64,000 bases of DNA from Bryobacterales bacterium (GCA_016789905.1 JAEUQC010000150.1:18348-82347), one strand, 5' to 3'. Numbered from the stretch's first letter, positions 1-9,711 are shown. Numbers and translations: made by a program. Notes: a model not told the origin generated them from the sequence alone.

Positions 1-949
1 GGGCCATCAGTTTGGACATCAGCGCGGGCAGGTCCATGAACGCGCCGTTCATGCTGCCGGTATGCAGATCGGAGGAAATGGTATCCGGGTAGAACTTGTT
101 CTTCAGCGCGCCGGAGGCGTTGCGAAGCACGAAGCTGCCGCCGCCGTGGCCGACATCAAAACGGATGCCGCGCTTGCGCGCCTCCAGCAGATACGGGTAG
201 AGTTCGCCCTTTTCATTGACGTATGGCACAGGGCCGCGGAACATGTGGGTGGAAATGTCGCCAGGGCGGAGATGCTCATTGACCAGTTTGTAGTAAGGAC
301 GCTGCGGGAGGAAGAAGCCGAAATCAACCATCACGGGGAGGTTGGCCTTTTTGCCGGCGGCGACGGCTTCGTCGACGCTTTCCCAGTCGGGCTTCTGGTA
401 GTGGGCGGACTTGATGCCTACGACGACATCGCGATGTTTGGCGGCCAGGCGGGCGATGGCGTCGGGGTTGAAGTCGTCCTGTTCGGTGGCATCGCTGATC
501 ATGCCGAAGCCGGCGATATTGATGAGGGCGAAGACGCGGGTTCTGGCACGGTCGATGACAGTGGTGCGGAAGTGCTCGAAGTTGCGCCAACCGCTGGAGC
601 CGGCGTCGACCATGGTGGTGACGCCGGTGCGGAAGCTGAAGGCGTCGGGCTGGACGGAGTTGTCGCCGGCCCAGGCGCCGGGGTTGCCGGCGCTGTAGTA
701 GACGTGGACGTGAAGATCGATGAGGCCTGGGGTGACGAGGAGGCCGGTGGCGTCGACGGATTTTTTTGCTTTGGCCGGATCGATGGCGGGCTCGATGGCG
801 GCGATGCGGCCCTGACGGATGGCGATGTCGAAGCGGCCGTCACGGTTGTTGCGGGGGTCGATGAGGCGCCCGCCGCGGATGAGGAGATCGTAGTCCTGCG
901 CGGAGGCGGCGAGGGCCGACAGAAGCGCTATAAGCATTGCCAATCGCAT
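1..949 (-). CDS. Secreted amidohydrolase/deacetylase-family metallohydrolase (3' end outside window)
   Basis: The reading frame starts at the ATG at 949 and is still open at base 1, so about 316 residues are visible and the C-terminus is missing. Residues 1-18 look like a signal peptide ending near ASAQ. The metal-binding HVH motif of the amidohydrolase superfamily sits at about residues 80-82 after PGLIDL, and the visible end has FDVGHGGGSF and SDLHTG segments typical of the amidohydrolase/deacetylase subgroup (dihydroorotase/N-acyl-amino-acid deacetylase-like). The likely reaction is hydrolysis of a cyclic amide or N-acyl bond in the periplasm; the substrate is unknown. A TACAAT hexamer lies 6 bases upstream of the ATG on the minus strand. 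The long plus-strand frame over the same bases is an antisense shadow. Confidence 0.85.
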   Translation of the reverse strand, partial: MRLAMLIALLSALAASAQDYDLLIRGGRLIDPRNNRDGRFDIAIRQGRIAAIEPAIDPAKAKKSVDATGLLVTPGLIDLHVHVYYSAGNPGAWAGDNSVQPDAFSFRTGVTTMVDAGSSGWRNFEHFRTTVIDRARTRVFALINIAGFGMISDATEQDDFNPDAIARLAAKHRDVVVGIKSAHYQKPDWESVDEAVAAGKKANLPVMVDFGFFLPQRPYYKLVNEHLRPGDISTHMFRGPVPYVNEKGELYPYLLEARKRGIRFDVGHGGGSFVLRNASGALKNKFYPDTISSDLHTGSMNGAFMDLPALMSKLMA

Positions 950-995
950 GGGGGTATTGTATCGGTCCGGGGGCGTGAATTGCGATAATGTTGGG
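950..995. promoter_or_regulatory. Divergent promoter region with two close -10-like hexamers
   Basis: On the minus strand TACAAT (956-961) ends 6 bases before the ATG at 949. On the plus strand GATAAT (984-989), preceded by TG at 981-982 as in an extended -10, ends 6 bases before the ATG at 996. The spacing would put transcription starts at or next to the start codons, so both genes may be leaderless. No good -35 box is visible. Confidence 0.45.
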
Positions 996-1448
996 ATGGT
1001 CAATATCACTCCCGCGGCTGTTCCGGTACCGGAAGCCGTCGTAGCGAAGGTGGCGGCGGAGCGCGAATCGCTTCGAGCCAAGCATGGCGTCAAGCTGGTC
1101 AGCGCCGCTGAAGAAGGCGACGTATTGAAGTATGCGCGCGGCGGAATCTACGGATTCACGTATGCGCCGCAAACGTTGGATTGTGGACTTTTCGGAAAGA
1201 ATCCGTATTTAAGCTTCGAGATTCACAAGCTGGCGGACAACTCGATCAAACTGTTGGCGGCGGTGACGCCGGAGACCAGGAAGAAGATTGAGACGGCCAA
1301 GGAGATGTTCGAATTTGAGTTCTACCCGACCGCATATCGCACGGCGCTGGAACTTGTATGCCTGCCGTATGAGAACCTGCGGCACCTGAAGGCGCCGAGC
1401 CGGGAAGAGGGCGAAGGCAACAAAGTGAAGGGATTTTACCAGCCGTAG
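996..1448 (+). CDS. Conserved-looking hypothetical protein, 150 aa
   Basis: I do not recognise the family. It encodes 150 residues with no signal peptide or membrane segment. The first ~35 residues are Ala/Val/Glu-rich and probably helical, and the middle has an aromatic YGFTYAP stretch. The C-terminal third is charged and ends in GFYQP. The start is set at ATG 996 rather than the in-frame GTG at 948, because 996 follows an extended -10 (TGCGATAAT) by 6 bases and the upstream extension is low quality and overlaps the divergent gene. Probably cytoplasmic. Confidence 0.6.
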   Translation: MVNITPAAVPVPEAVVAKVAAERESLRAKHGVKLVSAAEEGDVLKYARGGIYGFTYAPQTLDCGLFGKNPYLSFEIHKLADNSIKLLAAVTPETRKKIETAKEMFEFEFYPTAYRTALELVCLPYENLRHLKAPSREEGEGNKVKGFYQP

Positions 1449-1474
1449 TAACTTTCGCGGGGTGCGAACGGCAC

Positions 1475-1480
1475 TATAAT
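1475..1480 (+). promoter_or_regulatory. TATAAT -10 box of the 1494-9534 operon
   Basis: A consensus TATAAT lies 13 bases upstream of the ATG at 1494, with a weak TTTCGC about 16 bases further upstream as a possible -35. It precedes four close-packed genes on the same strand. Confidence 0.45.
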
Positions 1481-1493
1481 CAGGGATAGTTTC

Positions 1494-3695
1494 ATGCGGC
1501 ATCTCCATCTCTCATCGCACACAACGAAGTTCTGTACCCTTCTGTTTTTGGCCACGCCGTTGATGGCGGATTGGGTGGACTGGCGCGGGCCGAACCGTGA
1601 CGGCCGGTCGCCGGAAAAGAACCTGCCCGTGTCGTGGTCGCCGGCGGGCGAGAACCTTTCATGGAAAGTGCCGGTGGGCGGGCGTTCGGCCCCGGTGGTG
1701 CATGGGGATCATGTTTACATCCTGACGACCTCCGGCACGGGCAAAACGCTACAGGAACTGCTGGTGTGCTTGAACGCCGATACGGGTAAGCAGGTGTGGG
1801 CGCAGAAGCTGAACATGTGGCTGAGCGACGTGCCGCCGCACCGGGCGGCGTGGTCGTCGCCGGCGGTAGATCCGGTTTCGGGATATGTATACGTGTTCAG
1901 CGTTCATGGGATGCTGACGGCTTTTTCCCGCGAAGGGAAGAAAGTGTGGGAGCGTTCGCTGGTGGAGGATTACGCGTTGGTGACGACGCATGGGGGGCGG
2001 ACGGTTTCGCCGGTGGTGGACGGCGATCTGGTGATCGTGACGGGTGTGTCGACCGGGTGGGGCCAGTTTTCGAGGGCGGGTCACCGGTTCTTTGCATTTG
2101 ACAGGAAGAACGGTGACCTGGTCTATTTGAGCGCGCCGGGCGGCCGTCCATATGACACAACCTACTCGCCGCCGATTATTGCTGAAGTGGATGGGGTGCG
2201 GCAGTTGATCGCCGGCGGCGGTGATGGGAATGTACATGCGATTAAACCGCAAACCGGCGAATCGTTGTGGAAGTTTGATGTCTCTAAGCGCGGGTTGAAC
2301 ACTGGCATCGTGGTGAACGGAAAGACGGCGTACCTGACCCATAGCGAAGAGAATTTGGACACCAACGAGATGGGGCTGTTCGCCGCGGTGGACGCGACGA
2401 TGCGCGGAGCGATCAAGAAAGATCAGGCGAAGTTCTACCTGCCGGGATATCAGCTTGGGTTCAGTTCGCCGATTATTGATGGCGACCGCTATTTGCAGGT
2501 GGACAATGGCGCGAACGTATTTGCGTTCGATGTGGTGACGGGGCGGCAGATATGGAAGCAGAACCTGGGGACGATTCAGAAATCGTCGGCGGTGCTGGGG
2601 GATGGGAAGCTGTACGTTGGCACCGAGAACGGCAAGTTTTTCATATTGAAACCGCACAACGACCGGTGTGAGAAGTTGAGTGAGATTTCGTTTGTGAAGG
2701 CCGGGGAGAGCGAAGAGGAGGGAGAGAAAGTCATTGCGTCGGTGGCGATCAGCGAGGGCCGCGTTTTTCTGGTGACGACGAAGAACACCTATGCGATAGG
2801 CAAGAAGCAGGCGGCGGCGAAGGTGGCGCTGCCGCAACCGGTGAAAGCGGCGGCGGGCGCGGCGGTGAAGTTTGTGCAGGTGGTGCCGGCGGAGGTGCTG
2901 ATAAAGCCGGGCGAGACGGCTTCGTTCCGGGCGCGGCTCTTTGACGACAAGGGAAACTTCATTCGGGAAGACAAGGCGACCTGGGCGATTGAATCGCTGA
3001 AGGGCATGATCTCGCAGGAAGGCAAGTACGTTGCCGGGTCGGACAAAGTGGCGCAGGCGGGGCTGATCAAGGCAACGGTTGATGGCGTAACAGGTACAGC
3101 GCGGGCGCGGGTGATTCCGCCGCTCGATTGGAGCTGGGACTTTGAATCGCTGGCGCCGGGCAAGGTGCCGATGGAGTGGGTGAACTGCAACACGAAGTTT
3201 GAGGTGCGGCAGGAAGAGGGGAACAAGATTCTGGCGAAGTTTGCCGATAACCCGGCGACGAAGCGGGCGCGTGTGTTCATGGGGCCGGCGGACCTGGCTA
3301 ACTATACGGTGCAGGCCGATGTGCGCGCATCGCAGAAGCGGCGGCAGATGGGCGATGTTGGACTGGTGGCGCAACGGTTCAACCTGATGCTATTCGGCAA
3401 TGCCGAGAAGCTGGAACTGCAGACCTGGCAGCCGGAGACGGCGCGAACGGTGGGCGCGAAGTATTCGTGGAAATGGGACCAGTGGTACACGATGAAATTG
3501 CGGGTGGAGAACCTGGCCGATGGGCGCGTGAAGGCGCAAGGCAAGGTATGGCTGAAGAGTGATCCGGAGCCGGCGGAGTGGACCGTGGAACGAATTGACC
3601 CGGCCGATTTGGCGGAGCGCCACGGGGCGCCGGGCATCTACGCCGATGCTCCATTTGAAGTCTTTTTCGACAACGTTAAGGTGACCAAGAACTGA
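1494..3695 (+). CDS. Secreted PQQ-like beta-propeller protein with Ig-like and jelly-roll C-terminal domains
   Basis: 733 residues. A signal peptide (~1-25, cleavage near LMADW) is followed by a WRGPNRDGRSP motif and repeated blades such as YVGTENGKFFIL and ADTGKQVWAQ, which define a PQQ/pyrrolo-quinoline-type eight-bladed propeller (~26-425). Residues ~450-540 resemble a bacterial Ig-like (Big2) domain and ~550-733 a concanavalin-like jelly roll related to DUF1080. Whether it binds PQQ is not shown; many such propellers are structural or bind other ligands. The stop overlaps the next gene's start by one base (TGATG), so the two propeller genes are translationally coupled. It opens the unit that continues into a c-type cytochrome protein and a DUF1501 protein, which suggests a periplasmic or surface redox/hydrolytic system. 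Confidence 0.85.
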   Translation: MRHLHLSSHTTKFCTLLFLATPLMADWVDWRGPNRDGRSPEKNLPVSWSPAGENLSWKVPVGGRSAPVVHGDHVYILTTSGTGKTLQELLVCLNADTGKQVWAQKLNMWLSDVPPHRAAWSSPAVDPVSGYVYVFSVHGMLTAFSREGKKVWERSLVEDYALVTTHGGRTVSPVVDGDLVIVTGVSTGWGQFSRAGHRFFAFDRKNGDLVYLSAPGGRPYDTTYSPPIIAEVDGVRQLIAGGGDGNVHAIKPQTGESLWKFDVSKRGLNTGIVVNGKTAYLTHSEENLDTNEMGLFAAVDATMRGAIKKDQAKFYLPGYQLGFSSPIIDGDRYLQVDNGANVFAFDVVTGRQIWKQNLGTIQKSSAVLGDGKLYVGTENGKFFILKPHNDRCEKLSEISFVKAGESEEEGEKVIASVAISEGRVFLVTTKNTYAIGKKQAAAKVALPQPVKAAAGAAVKFVQVVPAEVLIKPGETASFRARLFDDKGNFIREDKATWAIESLKGMISQEGKYVAGSDKVAQAGLIKATVDGVTGTARARVIPPLDWSWDFESLAPGKVPMEWVNCNTKFEVRQEEGNKILAKFADNPATKRARVFMGPADLANYTVQADVRASQKRRQMGDVGLVAQRFNLMLFGNAEKLELQTWQPETARTVGAKYSWKWDQWYTMKLRVENLADGRVKAQGKVWLKSDPEPAEWTVERIDPADLAERHGAPGIYADAPFEVFFDNVKVTKN

Positions 3696-5116
3696 TGACA
3701 CGCAAAAATGTGTTTGGTGCGCTGCTGGGCGGCGCGACGATTATCGGCGGCTTGTTCGCCAGCAACGTGGAAAAAGATTGGCCGATGTGGGGCGGGACGA
3801 TGGACCGCAACATGGTCTCGAACATGAAGGGCATCCCGGACAAGTGGGATGTCAACACGAAGGAGAATATCCGCTGGGTGGCGACGCTTGGTTCGCAGAG
3901 CTATGGGAATCCAGTGGTGGCGAATGGCGTGGTGCTGGTGGGGACCAATAACGAAGGGTTGCGCGATCCGAAACAGCCCGGTGACCGTGGCGTGTTGATT
4001 GCGTTTCGTGAGTCCGATGGAGAGTTTCTGTGGCAGATCACGCATGAGAAACTGGCCGCGGGGCGCGTGAACGATTGGCCGTATCAGGGAGTTTGCTCCT
4101 CGCCGCTGGTGGAAAACGGGATCGTTTACTACGTATCGAATCGCGGCGAGGTGATAGCCGCCGATATTCATGGTATGGCGAACGGGAACGACGGACCCGT
4201 GAAGGACGAGAAGTTCGCCGGGCCGAAGGACGGCGATATTCTTTGGCGGTTCGACATGATGGAGGAAGTGGGCGCGTTCCAGCACAACATGGCGAATAGC
4301 TCGCCGGTGATTCTGGGTGATTTGATTTATGTGTCGACTTCGAACGGGCAGGACGAGAGCCATGTGAATGTGCCGTCGCCGAAGGCGCCGTCGATCATTG
4401 CACTGAACAAGAAGACGGGCAAACTGGTGTGGGAAGACAACTCGGTGGGCGAGAAGATATTGCACGGGCAGTGGTCGTCGGCGGCGGTGGGGAAGATTGG
4501 CGACACGACGCAGGTGGTGATTGGGCAGGGCGATGGCTGGGTGCGCGGGTATGAGTCAGTATCGGGCAAAAAGCTGTGGGAGTTCGATATGAACCCCAAG
4601 GAGACGGTTTGGCCCAAGACGCGCAATGAAGTGATCTCGACGCCGATTATCAAGGACGGGATTGTCTACATCTGCAACGGGCAGGATCCGGAACACGGCG
4701 AAGGTCCGGGGCATTTGTACGCGATTGATGGGACGAAGCGCGGGGATATCACGAAGACTGGCCTGATTTGGCATTTTGACAAGATTCGCCGTTCGATTTC
4801 GACGGGGGCGTTGCACGATGGGCTGCTCTACTATGCCGATTTTTCGGGCTTTCTGCACTGCCTGGACGCCAAGACCGGCCAGGAGTTGTGGAACCACGAC
4901 ATGCTGGCGGCGGTGTGGGGATCGACGATTGTGATTGATGGGAAGGTGTACCTGGGCGATGAGGATGGCGACGTTTCGGTGCTGGCCGCGGGCCGGACGA
5001 AGAAGTTGCTGTATGAGACGAACATGGGCAGTTCCATATATTCAACGCCGGTACCGGCGAACGGCAACATGTATGTGGTGAACCGGAATCAACTAATCGC
5101 GGTTGGCAAGAAGTAG
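3695..5116 (+). CDS. Second secreted PQQ-like beta-propeller protein
   Basis: 473 residues, essentially a single propeller after an N-terminal hydrophobic segment (GALLGGATIIGGLFASN). Blades carry motifs such as GVLIAFRESDGEFLWQ, LDAKTGQELWNHD and IYSTPVPANG that mark PQQ_2 repeats. Its start overlaps the upstream propeller's stop by one base. The paired propellers differ: this one lacks the Ig and jelly-roll extension. Likely exported and either an electron-accepting dehydrogenase-like protein or a binding scaffold. No catalytic dehydrogenase residues could be assigned by eye. Confidence 0.85.
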   Translation: MTRKNVFGALLGGATIIGGLFASNVEKDWPMWGGTMDRNMVSNMKGIPDKWDVNTKENIRWVATLGSQSYGNPVVANGVVLVGTNNEGLRDPKQPGDRGVLIAFRESDGEFLWQITHEKLAAGRVNDWPYQGVCSSPLVENGIVYYVSNRGEVIAADIHGMANGNDGPVKDEKFAGPKDGDILWRFDMMEEVGAFQHNMANSSPVILGDLIYVSTSNGQDESHVNVPSPKAPSIIALNKKTGKLVWEDNSVGEKILHGQWSSAAVGKIGDTTQVVIGQGDGWVRGYESVSGKKLWEFDMNPKETVWPKTRNEVISTPIIKDGIVYICNGQDPEHGEGPGHLYAIDGTKRGDITKTGLIWHFDKIRRSISTGALHDGLLYYADFSGFLHCLDAKTGQELWNHDMLAAVWGSTIVIDGKVYLGDEDGDVSVLAAGRTKKLLYETNMGSSIYSTPVPANGNMYVVNRNQLIAVGKK

Positions 5117-5142
5117 AATTTAATATACTGGGCGGCAAAGGA

Positions 5143-8100
5143 ATGGGCACAACCAAATCCATTGCCGCCGTGGTGTTTCTGGCCAACGCCGCGATTGGGC
5201 AGACGCCACAATTTAACCGCGATATTCGGCCAATATTTTCGGACCGGTGTTGGGGCTGTCATGGACAGGACGCGGCGAACAAGGGGATACGGCTGCGGCT
5301 GGACCGGGAGGAATCGGCGAAAGCGGACCTGGGCGGCGGGCGCCGGGCGATTGTGCCGGGCAAACCGGAGGAGAGTGCTCTGCTGCAACGGCTGCAGACT
5401 GCGAACAAGGCGTTGCGGATGCCGCCGGCGCATACGGGAGCGGCGCTGAGCGCGGCGGAGATTGCGACGATTACGCAGTGGGTGCGGGACGGGGCGGCGT
5501 GGCAGAAGCACTGGTCCTTTATCGCGCCGCAGAAGGCGACTATTCCCAGCGGGCAGAACGCGATCGATTTTTTTGTGAAGCAGCGGCTGGCGAAAGAGGG
5601 ACTGGCGCCTTCAGCGGCGGCGGATAAACGGACTCTCATTCGACGGGCGACGTTTGATTTAACGGGACTGCCGCCAACGCCGGAGGAGGTGACCGCGTTT
5701 GTGAACGATGCGTCGGAGAACGCGTACGAGAAGCTGCTGGACAGGCTTCTGGCTAGTACGCATTACGCTGAGCGGATGGCGATCCGGTGGCTTGACGCGG
5801 CGCGCTATGCCGATACCAACGGGTACCAGACCGATGCGGAACGGATCATGTGGCGGTGGCGGGATTGGGTGATTGACGCGTTCCACAAGAACAAGCCGTA
5901 CGATCAGTTTACGATGGAGCAGATTGCGGGTGACTTGTTGCCGAATGCGACGCTGGCGCAGCAGATTGCGACGGGGTTCAGCCGAAATCATCGCGGGAAT
6001 TCAGAGGGCGGGATTGTCGCCGAGGAATACCTGATGGAATATGCGGCGGATCGCGTGGAGACGATGTCGACGGTGTTTCTAGGGTTGACGGTGGGCTGCG
6101 CGCGGTGCCACAACCACAAATACGACCCGATCACGCAGAAAGAGTATTACCAGCTTTTCTCGTACTTCAACAACATCGGCGAGCCGGGGCGCTACTTGAA
6201 GTTTGGGAACTCGGCGCCATTTGTGGCCGCGCCCACCGCCGAGCAAGAGGCAAAGCTGCGGGAACTGAAGGCGGCGCTGGCAACGGACACGAAGGCGTTC
6301 ACGCAGATGGAGCCGGCCATTGCGGCGGCGCAAGCGAAATGGGAAAAGACGCTGGCGACGGACACGCGCTGGATGACGCGGGAGAGGCTGGACGGTTCGC
6401 TGCTGGAAAAACCTGTTGCGTTTGATGGCACTCGACTTGTGGAAGGGGGCAGCGAGGGAACGTTTGGTTACCAGGACCGGTTCACGCTGATGTTGCGGTT
6501 GAAAACATCGACGGGTAACGGCGTGGTGTTGCAACGCATGGCCGACGATGAGGCGAATCCGTCGGGCTACGGGCTCCACTTAGAGAATGGAAAGCTGCAG
6601 GCGCATTTCGCGGTGCGGCGGCTGGACGATGCGATTCTGGTGGAGACGAAGCGGACGCTATCGCGGGACGCATGGCACCACGTGGCGCTGAGCTACGACG
6701 GCTCGCGATCGGCGGCTGGCGTGAAGGTGTATGTGGATGGGGTGGAGTGGGAGTTGGACGCTCCGCTGGACGCGTTGAACCAGGACTTCCGGAGTGCTGG
6801 GAAGATCGGGTTTGGCGGGGGTGGCGGCTGGGAAAAGAAGTTTACGGGAGAGATGGCCGAGTTTCGCTCCTATGCGCGCGTGTTGAGCGCTGGCGATGTG
6901 GCGATGCTGGCGCAGGCGGAGCCGCTGGGGCAACTGGTACGTGTGCCGGTGGCGAAGCGTAGCGCGATTCAATCGGCTTATTTGCGGCAGGCGTTTTATG
7001 AGTTGGGCGCGGAACCGCGCATTCGGGAAGCGCGGGACCGGGCGCGGGCAAGCGCGGTGAACCTGGAAGCGTACGAACTGACGATTCCGACAGTGATGGT
7101 GATGCGCGAGCGGGCGGAGCGGCCGGACAACTTTGTCCGAATCCGAGGGGCCTATGACAAGTTTGGCGAGAAGGTGGACCGCGTGCTGCCGGCGGCGTTG
7201 CACGCGGCGCCGGCCGATGCCACGCCAGACCGTTTGGGACTGGCCAAATGGCTGGTGGACCGGCAGAATCCATTGACGGCGCGTGTGGCGGTGAACCGAT
7301 TCTGGCAGATGGCGTTTGGCGTGGGGCTGGTGAAGACGGCGGAGGATTTTGGATCGCAGGGGGACTGGCCGAGCCATCCGGAACTGCTGGATTGGCTGGC
7401 GGTGGACTTCATGGAGAACGGCTGGAACGTGAAGCGGCTGTGGAAGACGATGCTGATGAGCGGCACGTACCGGCAAGCTGCTACGGTGCCGAATGAACTG
7501 CGGGAGCGGGACCCGGAGAACCGGTTGCTGGCGCGGGGCCCGCGATTCCGGCTGCCGGCGGAGATGGTGCGGGACCAGGCGCTTCGGGCTTCCGGATTGA
7601 TGGTGGACGTGACGGGCGGGCCATCAGTGAAGCCATATCAGCCGGCGGGACTTTGGAGCGAGAACGGCGGCGCCGACTACAAGGCCGAGCACGGGGAGGG
7701 GCTGTACCGGCGGAGCCTGTACACATTCTGGCGGCGCACTTCGCCGCCGCCGTTTATGGCGACGTTTGATTCGGCACTGCGCGAAAGTTGCACGGTGCGG
7801 GAAGGGCGGACGAATACGCCGTTGCAGGCGCTCCACCTGATGAACGACGTCCAGTTTCTGGAGGCGGCGCGGGCGCTGGCCCAGCGGGCCATTCGGGAAG
7901 GGGGCGCGGATACGGCGGCCCGGTTGGAGCGGGCGTTTCAACTGGTGCTGGCGCGCTCACCTCGCGAAAAGGAAGCGGCGCCGCTGCGCGGAATGCTGGG
8001 CTACGCCTTGGACCGCTACCGTACACAGCCGAAGGAGGCGGCGGCGCTGCTGGCGCAAGGCGAGTCAAAGAGGGACGCTTCCATTGACGCGGCGGAACAC

Positions 8101-8163
8101 GCGGCCTGGACCACGGTCGCCAGTATGATCTTGAACCTTGACGCTGCCGTCACGAAGGAATAG
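5143..8163 (+). CDS. Planctomycete-type c-type cytochrome protein (PSCyt1-DUF1549-LamG-DUF1553)
   Basis: 1006 residues with a signal peptide (~1-20). A haem-binding CWGCH motif lies at residues 36-40 (PSCyt1). DUF1549 follows (~120-330), including ARYADTNGYQTDAE and the CARCHNHKYDP segment with a second CxxCH. A LamG-like concanavalin domain occupies ~410-600 and DUF1553 ~690-960 (AVNRFWQMAFG...). The domain set is known from Planctomycetes and Acidobacteria and is thought to act in extracellular carbohydrate or sulfated-glycan breakdown, but the reaction is unknown. It lies 26 bases downstream of the propeller gene and 3 bases upstream of a DUF1501 gene, its usual partner. The start is ambiguous because AAAGGA abuts the ATG directly; a TATACT hexamer lies 13 bases upstream. 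Confidence 0.9.
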   Translation: MGTTKSIAAVVFLANAAIGQTPQFNRDIRPIFSDRCWGCHGQDAANKGIRLRLDREESAKADLGGGRRAIVPGKPEESALLQRLQTANKALRMPPAHTGAALSAAEIATITQWVRDGAAWQKHWSFIAPQKATIPSGQNAIDFFVKQRLAKEGLAPSAAADKRTLIRRATFDLTGLPPTPEEVTAFVNDASENAYEKLLDRLLASTHYAERMAIRWLDAARYADTNGYQTDAERIMWRWRDWVIDAFHKNKPYDQFTMEQIAGDLLPNATLAQQIATGFSRNHRGNSEGGIVAEEYLMEYAADRVETMSTVFLGLTVGCARCHNHKYDPITQKEYYQLFSYFNNIGEPGRYLKFGNSAPFVAAPTAEQEAKLRELKAALATDTKAFTQMEPAIAAAQAKWEKTLATDTRWMTRERLDGSLLEKPVAFDGTRLVEGGSEGTFGYQDRFTLMLRLKTSTGNGVVLQRMADDEANPSGYGLHLENGKLQAHFAVRRLDDAILVETKRTLSRDAWHHVALSYDGSRSAAGVKVYVDGVEWELDAPLDALNQDFRSAGKIGFGGGGGWEKKFTGEMAEFRSYARVLSAGDVAMLAQAEPLGQLVRVPVAKRSAIQSAYLRQAFYELGAEPRIREARDRARASAVNLEAYELTIPTVMVMRERAERPDNFVRIRGAYDKFGEKVDRVLPAALHAAPADATPDRLGLAKWLVDRQNPLTARVAVNRFWQMAFGVGLVKTAEDFGSQGDWPSHPELLDWLAVDFMENGWNVKRLWKTMLMSGTYRQAATVPNELRERDPENRLLARGPRFRLPAEMVRDQALRASGLMVDVTGGPSVKPYQPAGLWSENGGADYKAEHGEGLYRRSLYTFWRRTSPPPFMATFDSALRESCTVREGRTNTPLQALHLMNDVQFLEAARALAQRAIREGGADTAARLERAFQLVLARSPREKEAAPLRGMLGYALDRYRTQPKEAAALLAQGESKRDASIDAAEHAAWTTVASMILNLDAAVTKE

Positions 8164-8166
8164 CCG

Positions 8167-9534
8167 ATGCAGACACGCCGCAATTTTCTAACGCTCGCCG
8201 CCGCGCAAACGCTGCTTGGCGCGGACAATTCGCTGCCGCACTTCCCGCCGAAAGCCAAGCGGGTGATCTATCTGTTCATGTACGGCGGACCGTCGCAGAT
8301 TGACATGTTCGACCACAAGCCGCGGCTGGCGGAGTTGCACCAGACGGAACTGCCGGCGTCGATTCGCGCGGGACAGAGGCTGACGGCGATGACGGCGACG
8401 CAGACGAAGTTTCCCGTGGCGAAATCGATCTACCCGTTTGCGCAGCACGGACAGAGCGGCGCATGGGTGAGTTCGCTGCTACCGCATACGGCGAAGGTTG
8501 CGGACAAGCTTTGTTTCATCAAGTCGATGCACACCGAGCAGATCAACCACGATCCTGGAATCACGTTCCTGCAGACGGGCTTCCAGTTGGCGGGACGGCC
8601 ATCGATTGGGGCGTGGCTATCGTATGGGCTGGGGAGCGAGAACAAGGACCTGCCGGCGTATGTGGTGATGGCTTCGGCGGGTTCCAAACTGGGTGACCAG
8701 CCATTGGCGGATCGGGTATGGGGCAGCGGTTTTCTGCCGTCGAGTTACCAGGGCGTGAAGTTCCGTTCGGCGTCGGACCCGGTGCTGCATTTGTCGAATC
8801 CGGAGGGCGTGGACCGGGAGATGCGGCGCCGGTTTCTGGATGGACTGGCGGAGATGAATCGAGACCAGCAGGCGGTGACGGGGGACCCGGAGGTTGCTTC
8901 GCGCATCGCGCAGTATGAGATGGCCTACCGGATGCAAATGTCGGTGCCGGAGTTGACGGATCTATCGAAAGAGCCGGCGCATGTTGTGGAGCGGTACGGT
9001 CCGGACGCGCGGAAGCCAGGAACATTCGCGTTCCATTGTCTGCTGGCGCGACGGATGGCCGAGCGCGGCGTGCGCTTTGTGCAGTTGTTTCATCGGGGCT
9101 GGGACCAGCACCGAGGGTTGCCCACGGCGCTCCCGAACCAGTGCGGCGCCACGGACCAACCCGCGGCGGCGCTGGTGCAGGACCTGGCGGAGCGGGGCAT
9201 GCTGGATGAGACGCTGGTGGTGTGGGGCGGGGAATTCGGGCGAACCGTTTACTGCCAGGGCCCGCTGACGGCGACCGAGTATGGGCGCGACCACCACCCG
9301 CGATGCTACACGATGTGGCTGGCCGGAGGAGGCATCAAGCCGGGGATCACGCATGGCGCGACCGATGACTTCAGCTACAACATTACCGAGGACCCGGTGC
9401 ATGTGCATGACCTGCACGCGACGATTCTGCACTGTTTGGGGATCGACCATCTGCGCCTGACATTTAAGTTCCAGGGCAGACACTACCGGCTAACCGACGT
9501 GCATGGCAACGTGGTGCGGAAGATACTTAGTTAA
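8167..9534 (+). CDS. DUF1501 family Tat-exported protein
   Basis: 455 residues. The N-terminus QTRRNFLTLAAA is a twin-arginine signal. YLFMYGGPSQIDMFDHKP and the later VVWGGEFGRT segment are hallmarks of DUF1501, a family with an alkaline-phosphatase/sulfatase-like fold. A GRDHHPRCYTMWLAGGGIKPG segment near the C-terminus also matches the family. It follows the DUF1549/DUF1553 gene by 3 bases, the common pairing, and presumably works with it outside the cytoplasm. A paralogue is at 47150-48508. The biochemical role is not established. Confidence 0.9.
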   Translation: MQTRRNFLTLAAAQTLLGADNSLPHFPPKAKRVIYLFMYGGPSQIDMFDHKPRLAELHQTELPASIRAGQRLTAMTATQTKFPVAKSIYPFAQHGQSGAWVSSLLPHTAKVADKLCFIKSMHTEQINHDPGITFLQTGFQLAGRPSIGAWLSYGLGSENKDLPAYVVMASAGSKLGDQPLADRVWGSGFLPSSYQGVKFRSASDPVLHLSNPEGVDREMRRRFLDGLAEMNRDQQAVTGDPEVASRIAQYEMAYRMQMSVPELTDLSKEPAHVVERYGPDARKPGTFAFHCLLARRMAERGVRFVQLFHRGWDQHRGLPTALPNQCGATDQPAAALVQDLAERGMLDETLVVWGGEFGRTVYCQGPLTATEYGRDHHPRCYTMWLAGGGIKPGITHGATDDFSYNITEDPVHVHDLHATILHCLGIDHLRLTFKFQGRHYRLTDVHGNVVRKILS

Positions 9535-9711
9535 CGAATCCGAGGGCGACTTGGGAGTGCCGAGTTTAGTGGGCGAATCGCGAGCCGGCTCCGGCGCGAC
9601 GATAAAGAAGGCGAGAACAACACAAATCAACGGGGAAAGCTGCGGAACTGCCATAGTGAAAAGTAGTACGTAAACAACCGCTGATTTGTTAGCAAAATTT
9701 TTCGATTATTT
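9535..9711. other. Intergenic region with an AT-rich stretch
   Basis: Between the convergent DUF1501 and Pit genes. The last ~60 bases (about 9655-9715) are strikingly AT-rich for this genome. I see no convincing hairpin terminator. A 54-codon minus-strand frame starting near 9653 with a hydrophobic N-terminus was noted, but it overlaps the DUF1501 gene and lacks a ribosome-binding site. Confidence 0.4.

Noticed and set aside
62..988. Open plus-strand frame of 308 codons, Gly/Ala/Asp-rich
   Set aside because: Antisense shadow of the amidohydrolase, whose motifs are on the minus strand.
1749..3374. 541-codon minus-strand frame
   Set aside because: Arg/His-rich composition typical of an antisense frame in high-GC coding DNA; the plus strand has clear propeller repeats.
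9535..9655. 54-codon minus-strand frame with hydrophobic start
   Set aside because: No ribosome-binding site and overlap with the DUF1501 gene.
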